DNA from: Peredibacter starrii
GTDB lineage: Bacteria > Bdellovibrionota > Bacteriovoracia > Bacteriovoracales > Bacteriovoracaceae
Length of the DNA: 64,000 nucleotides
NCBI RefSeq assembly: GCF_034259205.1
Contig: NZ_CP139487.1
Location: 806,001 to 870,000 of the forward strand
Direction of reading: 5' to 3'
The position numbers were made by a program, and so were the translations under genes. Of the stretch, positions 34,023 to 42,601 are shown one piece after another. The notes under the pieces were generated by a model. That model ran no database searches, was not told the DNA's origin, and was given only the letters and a program-made list of their open reading frames with translations. How positions within the stretch are numbered: position 1 is the first letter of the stretch; every line of letters starts with the position of its first letter.

Positions 34023-34700
34023 ATGAAGTGGACCCTTATCTATTTTGATGATCAAGTTCAGAATATCGAAGCTTATAAGGAGTTTCTCTCAGATAAATTC
34101 AATGTGATTGGAAGTAATGATCCAAGATCCTTGACGACGCTTCTTCAAGACAACAATCCACACGTCATTCTTCTTGATGTTCATATGCCATACATTGATG
34201 GCCATGAACTTCATAAGAACATTGTTGATCACCCTCTCTATAATGGCTGCCCGATTATTTTCATCTCTGGCGATCAGTCGGATGAAAATAAACTACGCTC
34301 TTATGAGAAAGGAGGCATTGATTTCTTGCCTCGTGACCTGTCACCTGAAGAGATCGTGGCCAGACTTACCAATAAGGTGAAGTTCTTCCTTCAAATGTCG
34401 ACTAAGCTTGAGCTTGGAAATTTATCGATGGATGTGAAGACAATGAAGGCCACAGTTAACGGTCAGAATGCTGACCTTACTCTGTTGGAGCTTCGTTTAT
34501 TAAGTAATATTCTACGCTCTTATCCAGCGCCTCTGACTCGTAGTGATTTGATCCTGAGAGTGTGGGGGAACGATACTGTTAAACCCGGCACAATCAATAC
34601 CCATTTAACAAATCTCAAACCGAAAATTGAGGCCTGGGATCACCAGATCAAAGTTCGCGAAGAGAACATCCTTGTTCAAAAAGCTCAAAAGAAAATTTAG
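34023..34700 (+). CDS. atypical OmpR-type response regulator (copy 2)
   Basis: The 225-residue paralogue of the preceding gene product keeps D9-D10 (IYFDDQ), acceptor D52 (LLDVHMP) and Ser in FISGD, but again has Arg in place of the conserved Lys (IDFLPRDLSP, Arg104; the Pro becomes Asp). Its winged helix reads LTLLELRLLSNILRSYP to GTINTHLTNLKPKIE. Both copies share HP-(H/L)-YNGCPI-(L/I)-FIS. No kinase is adjacent. The 3' end overlaps the convergent methyltransferase gene by 4 nt. Confidence 0.8.
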   Translation: MKWTLIYFDDQVQNIEAYKEFLSDKFNVIGSNDPRSLTTLLQDNNPHVILLDVHMPYIDGHELHKNIVDHPLYNGCPIIFISGDQSDENKLRSYEKGGIDFLPRDLSPEEIVARLTNKVKFFLQMSTKLELGNLSMDVKTMKATVNGQNADLTLLELRLLSNILRSYPAPLTRSDLILRVWGNDTVKPGTINTHLTNLKPKIEAWDHQIKVREENILVQKAQKKI

Positions 34701-35935
34701 TAAAGAGAGTACTCAGCAAGTCTACACTCGATGTCACCGTTAAAGAGAATGTGACGTTTCGAGGTCTTCAGACCTACAACTTTCAACATCTCTAAATTAC
34801 CAGTGAATAGAGCTGCCCTGTGACCCTTAAAGGCGTGTTTCCAATGATCACCAAGACCTTTGTAGAGGGCCTTAAGTTTCTCTTCTTCATTGTGCTCTAA
34901 ACGCTCACCATATGGTGGGTTACAAATGAAAACTGATTTTGTCGTTGGTGGATACAATTCAAGTGCATCTTTTTTAGTAAGATCGATGATGCCTTCAAGC
35001 TTGGCTTTTTTAACGTTTTCACGAGCTGAAATAAGGGCCATCTCAGAAAGATCATTTCCAACGATGAAGCCTTTCTTGGTACGAAGGAACTCCAGACCTT
35101 TTTCAGTTGCGTCAGTCACTTCAGCTAAAAGTTTTTGGAAGTTATCCCAAAGAAACTTGTCCTGTGTGAGCCAAGGGTAGTTCAGGAAGGTCCACATTTT
35201 GAATTGGGGATTTTTTAAATAACGTTCAACTTTTAAGAAGCTTGGTGGAATGTTCGCTGCCATCAGAGCTGCTTCAATGGTGAAAGTACCAGAGCCACAC
35301 ATGGCATCGATAAGACCTTCTTCAGCTGGATTCCAATTGATCATTTTCAGAATACCCGCTGCCACGTTTTCTTTAACTGGAGCTTCGGTCTTCGCCATAC
35401 GGTATCCACGTTGGTTAAGTGGATCACCACATAGGTCGTACATAAGAGTTACCTGATAAGGTTTCTCTTCACCTCGATCAATGCGGGCAAGGAAAGCAAT
35501 ATCTGGAAATTCACGGCCAACACTTGGACGGTTACCATCGTGATGACGGAACCAATCAACGATCGCGTCTTTAAGTTTTAAGTTTGTGAACTGAGAGTTT
35601 CTGAATTCTTCACGCTCGCCTGGAAGGTCACCGTAAATTGTTGTCAGACGGAAAGTCTGATTCACATCCATTAAGCTCTTCCACTTGATATTTGTCGCTT
35701 CAAGATAATAATCTTTTTCGTTTAGCACATCGAAAGTGAAGAGGTATTTGAACACTCGGCTTGCAATGCGTGAGTAAAGAATCACTTTTAGGGCAACTTC
35801 ATGAAAGGCCTCAAATTGAACACCGCCCCTTACAGTTTTGGTTGTTTTGGCACCTAACGCCAAAATTTCCTGTGCGAGAAGCTCTTCCAAGCCCATTGAA
35901 CAAGAAGCAAAGTATTCGAAGCGATATTTTTTCAT
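34697..35935 (-). CDS. 23S rRNA (guanine-N2)-methyltransferase, RlmL/YpsC type
   Basis: The 412-residue enzyme belongs to the THUMP-containing class I methyltransferases of COG0116, which methylate guanine in 23S rRNA. N-terminal region about 1-170 holds the ferredoxin-like and THUMP domains (KYRFEYFASCSMGLEELLAQ). The methyltransferase domain has the SAM loop MCGSGTFTIEAALMA (about 195-210) and motif IV FICNPPYGERL, the N-P-P-Y of N-methylases. It lacks the second methyltransferase (RlmK) of E. coli RlmKL, as in YpsC. AAGG 7 nt before ATG. Confidence 0.9.
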   Translation of the reverse strand: MKKYRFEYFASCSMGLEELLAQEILALGAKTTKTVRGGVQFEAFHEVALKVILYSRIASRVFKYLFTFDVLNEKDYYLEATNIKWKSLMDVNQTFRLTTIYGDLPGEREEFRNSQFTNLKLKDAIVDWFRHHDGNRPSVGREFPDIAFLARIDRGEEKPYQVTLMYDLCGDPLNQRGYRMAKTEAPVKENVAAGILKMINWNPAEEGLIDAMCGSGTFTIEAALMAANIPPSFLKVERYLKNPQFKMWTFLNYPWLTQDKFLWDNFQKLLAEVTDATEKGLEFLRTKKGFIVGNDLSEMALISARENVKKAKLEGIIDLTKKDALELYPPTTKSVFICNPPYGERLEHNEEEKLKALYKGLGDHWKHAFKGHRAALFTGNLEMLKVVGLKTSKRHILFNGDIECRLAEYSLY

Positions 35936-36072
35936 ATTAAGACCTTAGGTAAACCCTTGATTCGCCTATGTTACACTTGAGTCCCTAGGGAAAGAGTGTT
36001 AGTTTTGAGGGCAAATTATTGTTAATTGGGCTTATTTACCAGACCGCAACGGTTTAGGAAAAGGAATTGTCG

Positions 36073-37413
36073 ATGAAAGCAACTTTTTCAGAGGGTACCT
36101 ACGGTAACTCAACTCGCTTAAAGTACAAGGTTAAAGATATCTCGCTAGCTGATTGGGGCCGCAAGGAAATCAAATTAGCTGAAGCTGAGATGCCAGGTCT
36201 AATGTCTCTTCGTGAAGAATTCGGTAAATCGAAGCCACTAAAAGGCGCTCGTATTGCTGGTTGTCTCCATATGACGATCCAAACTGCTGTTCTTATTGAA
36301 ACTCTGGTAGAGCTTGGTGCAGACGTTACTTGGTCTTCTTGTAACATCTTCTCAACTCAGGACCACGCTGCTGCTGCAATCGCGGCCGCTGGTATTCCAG
36401 TATATGCTTGGAAAGGCATGACTGAAGAAGAGTTCAACTGGTGTATCCACGAGACTATTTTCTTCGGCGAGAAGAAAGAGCCTCTAAATATGATCCTTGA
36501 TGATGGTGGTGACTTAACTGAGATGGTTCTTTCTAAGTACCCAGAGCTTTACAAAGGCATCAAAGGTATCTCAGAAGAAACTACTACAGGTGTTCACCGT
36601 CTATATGAACTTGAGAAAGTTGGAAAACTTCCAGTTCCATGTATCAACGTAAACGATTCTGTAACTAAATCTAAATTCGATAACAAGTACGGTTGTCGTG
36701 AGTCTTGCGTAGATGCTATCCGTCGCGCAACTGACGTTATGATCGCTGGTAAAGTTGCTGTTGTTGCTGGTTTCGGCGACGTAGGTAAGGGATCTGCTGA
36801 TTCTCTACGTGGTGCTGGTGCACGCGTAATCGTAACTGAAATTGATCCTATCTGTGCTCTTCAAGCTGCAATGGAAGGTTTCGAAGTTAAGAAGATGGCA
36901 GATGCAGTTAAAGAAGCTGACATCGTTGTAACAACAACTGGCTGTCGTGACATCGTAACTGGTGAGCACTTCAAAGCAATGAAAGATAAGACGATCGTTT
37001 GTAACATCGGTCACTTCGATATCGAAATCGATATGGCATGGTTGAACAAAAACTACGGTCACACAAAAGACACTATTAAGCCTCAAGTAGATCTTTATAC
37101 TCTTGAAAATAACAAGCAAGTTATCGTTCTAGCTGAAGGCCGTCTTGTGAACCTTGGATGTGCTACTGGTCACCCAAGCTTCGTAATGTCGAACTCATTC
37201 ACAAACCAAACTCTTGCTCAAATTGAATTGTGGGCCAATTCAAACAAGTATGAGAAGAAAGTGTATATGCTACCGAAGCACTTAGATGAGAAAGTAGCGC
37301 GTCTACACTTGAAGAAGATCGGCGTTGAGCTTGATACTTTAACTCCGAACCAAGCTGAATATCTTGGAATCTCTGCTTCTGGCCCATTCAAGCCAGAGTA
37401 CTACCGCTACTAA
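36073..37413 (+). CDS. ahcY: adenosylhomocysteinase (S-adenosyl-L-homocysteine hydrolase)
   Basis: This NAD-dependent enzyme splits S-adenosylhomocysteine to adenosine and homocysteine, completing the methyl cycle. Visible motifs: [49 protein letters not shown], the NAD fold [20 protein letters not shown] and the C-terminal [14 protein letters not shown] and KPEYYRY ending. Length 446 matches the bacterial enzyme. I start at ATG 36073 because AAGGA is 7 nt upstream; a TTG two codons earlier is too close to it. I saw no SAH riboswitch in the 137-bp gap. Confidence 0.97.
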   Translation: MKATFSEGTYGNSTRLKYKVKDISLADWGRKEIKLAEAEMPGLMSLREEFGKSKPLKGARIAGCLHMTIQTAVLIETLVELGADVTWSSCNIFSTQDHAAAAIAAAGIPVYAWKGMTEEEFNWCIHETIFFGEKKEPLNMILDDGGDLTEMVLSKYPELYKGIKGISEETTTGVHRLYELEKVGKLPVPCINVNDSVTKSKFDNKYGCRESCVDAIRRATDVMIAGKVAVVAGFGDVGKGSADSLRGAGARVIVTEIDPICALQAAMEGFEVKKMADAVKEADIVVTTTGCRDIVTGEHFKAMKDKTIVCNIGHFDIEIDMAWLNKNYGHTKDTIKPQVDLYTLENNKQVIVLAEGRLVNLGCATGHPSFVMSNSFTNQTLAQIELWANSNKYEKKVYMLPKHLDEKVARLHLKKIGVELDTLTPNQAEYLGISASGPFKPEYYRY

Positions 37414-37422
37414 TCAATACCA

Positions 37423-37448
37423 GGCCCGTCTATTAGACGGGCCTTTTT
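37423..37448 (+). terminator. terminator of the adenosylhomocysteinase gene
   Basis: GGCCCGTC and GACGGGCC pair perfectly across TATTA and are followed by five T. Confidence 0.93.
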
Positions 37449-37518
37449 CTTTAAGCTATCTCAAGTTCACATTCACATAATCAGTTGCGACCATAAAAAC
37501 CAAATTGTGGAGGTTTTT

Positions 37519-38571
37519 ATGAAAAAACTTTTGATTGTGCCTTTCCTCCTTTTTGGCTCGTTCGCTTTTGCTGCTGAAGACAACATTCATCTAGGTAAGA
37601 GATTTGGTCTAGGGGCCGGTGCTGGTCTTAGTGCTCCCATCTGGAACAATAAGTTTGATGATAATGCGGATACAGGCTTCATGTGGGATCTCCACGCTCG
37701 TTATCAATTCACGGATGCTCATGGTTTGATGTTCAATTGGGCCAAACACAATTGGGAAAACACAGATGTAGATGCCCAGGTGTATGACCTTATGTACTTA
37801 TATCGTTCGAACCCAACTGGAATGTTCAGTGGGATCTGGGGTCTTGGTGCTGGTGTGGCCAATCTCAATGATGCTGATCCCAAAGATAATTTAAAATTTG
37901 CCGCCCGAGCCCGTGCAGGGATTGAGATGGCCATGAATGATGACCTCTTATTATCTGCGGCGATTGATTATCAATATATCTCTAAGATGATCGGCGCGGG
38001 CAGTGGTGAAATGCCAATGGGTGAGATTCACGCCATTGTTCCTCAGTTAAACCTTACATACTTTTTTGGAAGTAGTGCGCAGTCGACGACAGCGGCCGTC
38101 GGTGCAGGAGCTGGAGCGGCGGCAGTGGCCTCAGCTGACAGTGATAAAGATGGAATCGCAAATACCGAAGACAAATGTCCTAACACTCGTCCTGGTTTAG
38201 AGGTGAATGCCTATGGATGTACTCCGGATGAATTTGCGAGCACTGAAATTGAAGTGCTATTCGATACAGATAGTGCGGAGCTTGCAGCGGGACCTAAGCC
38301 AGCACTGGATGAGCTGGCCCAATTTATGGAAGAGCATCCAAATACTAAAGTACAAATTCAGGGACACACTGATAACACTGGTCCGGCGTCACTCAATCAG
38401 GGACTATCTCAGCAGCGCGCTGAAGAAGTAGCAGATTATTTAAAAAATAATGGGATTGATGAATCACGTCTCGAAGCGAAGGGATTTGGTGAGAATCAAC
38501 CAGCTGCCGACAACACGACAGCCGCAGGGCGTGCAGAAAATAGACGAGTTATGACTATTATTTCTCAATAA
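37519..38571 (+). CDS. OmpA-family outer membrane protein
   Basis: The 350-residue product has a signal peptide (MKKLLIVPFLLFGSFAFAAE), an N-terminal beta-barrel domain (about 25-185, alternating strands ending in LNLTYFFG), a linker of Ala/Gly/Ser, one thrombospondin type 3-like Asp-rich repeat (SDKDGIANTEDKCPNTRPG) and a C-terminal OmpA peptidoglycan-binding domain (IEVLFDTDSAEL to GRAENRRVMTI). The OmpA domain keeps the D and R that bind diaminopimelate (TDNTG...LSQQRAEEV). GTGGAGG 6 nt before ATG 37519. Confidence 0.95.
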   Translation: MKKLLIVPFLLFGSFAFAAEDNIHLGKRFGLGAGAGLSAPIWNNKFDDNADTGFMWDLHARYQFTDAHGLMFNWAKHNWENTDVDAQVYDLMYLYRSNPTGMFSGIWGLGAGVANLNDADPKDNLKFAARARAGIEMAMNDDLLLSAAIDYQYISKMIGAGSGEMPMGEIHAIVPQLNLTYFFGSSAQSTTAAVGAGAGAAAVASADSDKDGIANTEDKCPNTRPGLEVNAYGCTPDEFASTEIEVLFDTDSAELAAGPKPALDELAQFMEEHPNTKVQIQGHTDNTGPASLNQGLSQQRAEEVADYLKNNGIDESRLEAKGFGENQPAADNTTAAGRAENRRVMTIISQ

Positions 38572-38580
38572 AACTGAACA

Positions 38581-38610
38581 AGGGACCCTTCCTATAGGGT
38601 CCCTTTCTTT
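38581..38610 (+). terminator. terminator of the OmpA-family gene
   Basis: AGGGACCCT and AGGGTCCCT pair perfectly around TCCTAT and are followed by TTCTTT. Confidence 0.88.
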
Positions 38611-38624
38611 GGTATCATAAGGGC

Positions 38625-39056
38625 ATGAAAATCTTCATTGCCTCAGATCATGCAGCCTTTAACGAAAAAACAATCATGGTTGAATACCTAAAAAAGAACC
38701 ACGAAGTCGTGGATCTTGGAACGCATTCAACTGAATCAACAAACTACTTTGAATGGGCCAAAAAACTGGTTCAGAAAGTGGTGGAAGAGAAGACCCAGGG
38801 GATTCTCCTGTGTGGGTCTGGACAAGGCGTCTGTATGACGGCAAATCGTTTTAAAGGCATTCGCGCGGCCCTGTGCCGTGATGAAGATGATGCTCGCATG
38901 ACTCGTCTGCATAACGATGCCAACGTACTTTGCATTGCCGGCAGAAAAACTCACCCAGAGTTTATGAAAAAGATCGTAGATGTCTTCTTGTCCACTGAAT
39001 TTGAAGGTGGAAGACATCAGACGCGAGTGGATCAATTCAACAATCTTGGAGAGTAA
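38625..39056 (+). CDS. rpiB: ribose-5-phosphate isomerase B
   Basis: RpiB interconverts ribose 5-phosphate and ribulose 5-phosphate in the pentose phosphate pathway. It has the family signature FIASDHAAF near the N-terminus (D8-H9) and LLCGSGQGVCMTANR with the catalytic Cys 63. At 143 residues it is the normal length. No Shine-Dalgarno at a useful distance; TATCAT ends 6 nt before the ATG, consistent with a leaderless mRNA or read-through from the OmpA gene. Its stop is adjacent to that of the convergent exported gene. Confidence 0.95.
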   Translation: MKIFIASDHAAFNEKTIMVEYLKKNHEVVDLGTHSTESTNYFEWAKKLVQKVVEEKTQGILLCGSGQGVCMTANRFKGIRAALCRDEDDARMTRLHNDANVLCIAGRKTHPEFMKKIVDVFLSTEFEGGRHQTRVDQFNNLGE

Positions 39057-40670
39057 TTACTTCTCCAGAGTTTGTAGTTTGTCCCAGCCAGATCTGCGAT
39101 AGCGGTTTGAAATAATATCAAAAATTGGAGTTTCAGGAGCGTTCGAAACGTCGGCCTTACTGACCGCTTGTTCCGCAAAACTAATCACTTCAGTTCCATT
39201 TGAAGCTGCAGGAGCTTGTCCTGGAAGACCAGAGAATGAAAATTCTGGCTCATCAGCTGAGTTTCCAAAACCAGAACCACCAACTTTATAATTTACATCC
39301 AAAGCTTCACCCAGTTTTTCTTTTAGAGCAGGGGAGAGCTTACTAACAGAAGCTGATTTTCCTGAGGCCTCTTGAATCCCACTTGGATTGGCCGAACGAC
39401 CGCTGGCGGCCGCAAGAGCTGCAATGTTCGCCGGCATGTGCTGGGCCATTGAATCAGCGATTTTCTTTTGTTCAGCATTGAGGCTTACACTTGGGACAGC
39501 ACCTTTTTTAGGTTTTAATCCTGAAGCAAGAGCAGCAGCACTTGTTGAATAAGAATCAAGTTTTGCCTGATCAAAATCTCCAGAACCTAAAAGATCAAAT
39601 CCCGCATTCGAAGTGTTCATGAAGTTTTTGCTGATATCGAAATTTGGATTGTAGGCCTTAAGTGACGACTTCATACAAGAGTTCGTTTGTTTACACTTAC
39701 ATTCCTTATCGTATGACACTTTCCCGTCAGTCACGGTACCACAACCAAGTGCGACTTTTGGTGTTTCGATATTACCGTTATTCAGTACACACACTTCCTG
39801 ATATTCAGCAGGGAAGTAGTCTTTTGAAGTAAGTTCCTTACAAAAACATGGAGTATTGGTCCAAGGGTTACATTCACCAGTTTTAGGAAGTGAATCAATG
39901 ACTTCCTGAACTTTCTTAGATGCTTTTGCGTGCTTTGCTGCCTTCTTTACATACAAACCAGTTAAGGCAACTGCACCACCAAGCTTCGCCCAGTATTTCC
40001 AGTCAGTCTGAACACCGGTGAATGCCATGGCTCCATAACAGGCTGAGACGGCACCATAAATTCCGGCCTGCCATGTCGCAGTTGTTTTTCTCGCTTTATG
40101 CGTTTCTTTTAAACTAATGAGTGATTGAAGTTGAACATCACCAATTCCAGAAGCTTTACCTTCTGCTTTCTTCTGAAGGTCACTCTGAATAAATCCGCCC
40201 AGAGTTTCCCAGGCCATCGCTGCATACATACAGTAGTCGGGACGTGATTCATCTTTTTTAGCGGCATCAGTGCCTTTGGTTGCACCTTCAGCTGGAGCAG
40301 GTGCTGCCACATCACCACCAGGTTTCACGTCAGTTTTGGCCGTCGCTGCGGCACCATCTTTTTTCATGGCCAGAGTAGGTCCACCCATACCACCAACTAA
40401 ACCACCAAAGATCAAAGCATAGGCCTTACCAATAATTGTTTCTAACGGAAGTCCATCTTCATCGGCCTTACAATCATCAAGCTTGGCACAGCCTTCTTTG
40501 TAGGCGCGATCTTTGATACCAGTGTGATTAAACTCCTTCGCCTTCGTCATCTGCTCATCTGTCATACTGGTTGGATTCGAAAAAGATGTATCAATCGATT
40601 CTGATTCCTGTGCGAAAACAGTCGTCGTGATCATCAGCATGGCCATTAGAAGGCAGGTAAGTCGTTTCAT
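39057..40670 (-). CDS. large exported protein of unknown function
   Basis: The 537-residue product has a signal peptide (MKRLTCLLMAMLMITTTVFAQ). It has Ala/Gly-rich and Lys-rich stretches (about 100-140), one or two hydrophobic segments (AYALIFGGLVGGMGGPTLAM near 88-107 and KLGGAVALTGLYV near 230) and a Cys-rich middle (CNPWTNTPCFCKEL, ALGCGTV, CKCKQTNSCM) likely to form several disulfides. The C-terminal third is low in structure. The start is preceded by AAGGG. It is the sole gene of its transcript and its family is not recognised. Confidence 0.75.
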   Translation of the reverse strand: MKRLTCLLMAMLMITTTVFAQESESIDTSFSNPTSMTDEQMTKAKEFNHTGIKDRAYKEGCAKLDDCKADEDGLPLETIIGKAYALIFGGLVGGMGGPTLAMKKDGAAATAKTDVKPGGDVAAPAPAEGATKGTDAAKKDESRPDYCMYAAMAWETLGGFIQSDLQKKAEGKASGIGDVQLQSLISLKETHKARKTTATWQAGIYGAVSACYGAMAFTGVQTDWKYWAKLGGAVALTGLYVKKAAKHAKASKKVQEVIDSLPKTGECNPWTNTPCFCKELTSKDYFPAEYQEVCVLNNGNIETPKVALGCGTVTDGKVSYDKECKCKQTNSCMKSSLKAYNPNFDISKNFMNTSNAGFDLLGSGDFDQAKLDSYSTSAAALASGLKPKKGAVPSVSLNAEQKKIADSMAQHMPANIAALAAASGRSANPSGIQEASGKSASVSKLSPALKEKLGEALDVNYKVGGSGFGNSADEPEFSFSGLPGQAPAASNGTEVISFAEQAVSKADVSNAPETPIFDIISNRYRRSGWDKLQTLEK

Positions 40671-40858
40671 AATAAACCCTTGGTATAGTTGAATTTTATC
40701 ATGGAGCTTTCTCTCTCCAAGGGAGTGAATTTCTTGCCAGTCTGGGGTTTAAGCAATTTCAATGAGTTAGAGAGGGGCTACTAAGCCTGCCTGAGTGAGG
40801 GAGTTGCAACAAATATTTATCGTTTGACGGCTATCTGGGGGATAAGTAAGTTATAGGC

Positions 40859-41380
40859 ATGTCAGACAAAAAACCTACTATTCAGCATACGCACGATAAC
40901 GACCTTACTCATTCTATGGTTCACTACCTACTGGCGATCCATAAATTGAAAGAGGCGAAAGGCTATGCTCGCGTAACAGATATTGCTCACGAAATGGGTC
41001 TTACAAAAGGTTCAGTTTCAACAGCATTAACTAACTTAAAAAAGCGCGAACTCGTTCTGGAAGATGAGAGCAAATTTCTTTCGCTTTCGCCAACTGGTCA
41101 CGAAGCAGTTCATGGAATTTTGTCTTCTAGAACACTCCTATATTATTTCTTAAAAGACATCATTGGTGTTGATGAAGAAGTTGCTCATAAAGATTCATGT
41201 CTAATGGAGCACTTAATGAGTTCTGAGACTCGTGAGAAGTTTTTCAATTTCATGAAGAACCTTACAACTGAAGATTTTAAGAAAACCCCATATTCTACTT
41301 CTTTCGATTTTACTCAATTCGAGCATCAGCACGATTTCGAAGAAATCCAGAAGGGCGATACTTACTTAAAGACTGAATGA
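40859..41380 (+). CDS. DtxR-family iron-dependent transcription regulator
   Basis: The 173-residue protein has an N-terminal winged helix-turn-helix (TDIAHEMGLTKGSVSTALTN, about 40-60) and a dimerisation/metal domain with the motif KDSCLMEHL (C114-x2-E117-H118). The C-x2-E-H set matches DtxR/IdeR (Cys102, Glu105, His106), where MntR proteins have Glu for the Cys; this favours Fe2+ over Mn2+. It lacks an SH3-like C-terminal domain. A TTGACG at 40824-40829 is 17 bp from TAAGTT, which ends 6 nt before the ATG; no Shine-Dalgarno. It overlaps the NTT-like gene by 4 nt. Confidence 0.9.
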   Translation: MSDKKPTIQHTHDNDLTHSMVHYLLAIHKLKEAKGYARVTDIAHEMGLTKGSVSTALTNLKKRELVLEDESKFLSLSPTGHEAVHGILSSRTLLYYFLKDIIGVDEEVAHKDSCLMEHLMSSETREKFFNFMKNLTTEDFKKTPYSTSFDFTQFEHQHDFEEIQKGDTYLKTE

Positions 41381-42594
41381 ACATTCTCCAGATTCTGAAA
41401 AGTGATGATCCTCGTTTTAAGGGTCATCTGTGGTTCTTCCTGGGTGCTTATTTCCTTGTTCTATTCAATTATCCATTAGTCCGAGCTGCTTCAACCACCA
41501 TGTTCTTCGAGGACTTTGGTGCTAAATCTACGCCTTTGGCGTGGCTTTGGTCGGTGGTGTTTCTAGTGGCCTCGGTTTTCTTTTGTAATCATCTTCAGGC
41601 CAAGCACAGCGTTCATAAAGTTTTCTTCTGGGCCTCATCATTCACAACTGCCTTATTTGGTCTGAGTGTTCTGGGTTTTATTTCTGGGATTAAGCAGCTC
41701 ACGTTTCTGTCTTTCATCTGGAAAGAAGTTTATATCGTCATTCAAATCCATCTCCTCCTGGCCTATGCCAATACTTATTTTCGCAAAGACGAATTCAAGA
41801 TGATTGTGGGAGTAGTAGGTGCAGCAGGAAGTTTAGGTGGTGTTCTAGGTGGCCTCCTTACTTCTTATCTAAGTCATAAGTGGGGAACTGTTTTCGTAGC
41901 GTGGTTTTCTCTCATTTTTATTTTTTCTCCGGCGGTTCTGTTCTTCTACACTCCTGATCTTGCGGCAAAGAACAATGAGAAACCCGTTTCTCCGATGAAA
42001 AGCCTGAAGGGCAAGGACATCAAAGAATACGTTTTTATCATCGCAGTGATCGTGATGCTTTCTCAATTCATCATCAACATTGCTGACTTTAAATTCAACC
42101 TGGCCTTTGAGGCCGCGATTCCTGATTCGGCGAGCCGCACAGGGTACCTGGGCTGGATTTATACCTGGACCAACTTACTGACTTTTATTCTGCAATTTTT
42201 GTGCATGCCTTTGCTGTTGCCGAGAATCTCAGAGAAAACACTCCATCTTTTTATCCCGGTTTCTTACCTGATTTTGACCTCTGGTTTAATTCTCTCGGGC
42301 GGAGTAATGCTTTTGCCATTAGCGGGGTTTTACATTTACCTCAAGGCCTCAGATTACTCTTTGTTTAGTGGAGGAAAAGAGCTTTTGTATCAACCTCTTT
42401 CACCTGACCAAAAGTACGGTGCCAAATATCTCACTGATATGCTCGTGTATAGGGCATCAAAAGCCTTGATTGCCGCAGTCTTGATTTATCTTCAATCCTC
42501 TTTCATCCTTAATATGATGATGATTTCATTCCTATTGGTATGGTTAATCCTCGTCATCAAGTTGTTCGGAATACACCGTAAACTTTTCAGTTGA
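41377..42594 (+). CDS. NTT-like (ATP/ADP translocase-like) membrane transporter
   Basis: The 405-residue protein has about 11-12 membrane helices. LFNYPLVRAASTTMFFEDFGAK and, near the C-terminus, GGKELLYQPLSPDQKYGAKY (a K-E-x-L-Y-x-P-L-s-x-x-x-K-Y-x-A-K pattern) are landmarks of the NTT nucleotide transporter superfamily, known from rickettsiae, chlamydiae and plastids and also seen as distant bacterial homologues. I cannot tell whether it carries ATP, nucleotides or something else. The gene begins within the last codon of the DtxR-like regulator (ATGA). A general MFS assignment is the alternative. Confidence 0.7.
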   Translation: MNILQILKSDDPRFKGHLWFFLGAYFLVLFNYPLVRAASTTMFFEDFGAKSTPLAWLWSVVFLVASVFFCNHLQAKHSVHKVFFWASSFTTALFGLSVLGFISGIKQLTFLSFIWKEVYIVIQIHLLLAYANTYFRKDEFKMIVGVVGAAGSLGGVLGGLLTSYLSHKWGTVFVAWFSLIFIFSPAVLFFYTPDLAAKNNEKPVSPMKSLKGKDIKEYVFIIAVIVMLSQFIINIADFKFNLAFEAAIPDSASRTGYLGWIYTWTNLLTFILQFLCMPLLLPRISEKTLHLFIPVSYLILTSGLILSGGVMLLPLAGFYIYLKASDYSLFSGGKELLYQPLSPDQKYGAKYLTDMLVYRASKALIAAVLIYLQSSFILNMMMISFLLVWLILVIKLFGIHRKLFS

Positions 42595-42601
42595 GGAAAT
42601 T

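Noticed and set aside
35941-36072. SAH riboswitch upstream of the adenosylhomocysteinase gene
   Set aside because: I could not find the conserved SAH riboswitch core in these 132 bases; only a ribosome site and AT-rich sequence are visible.
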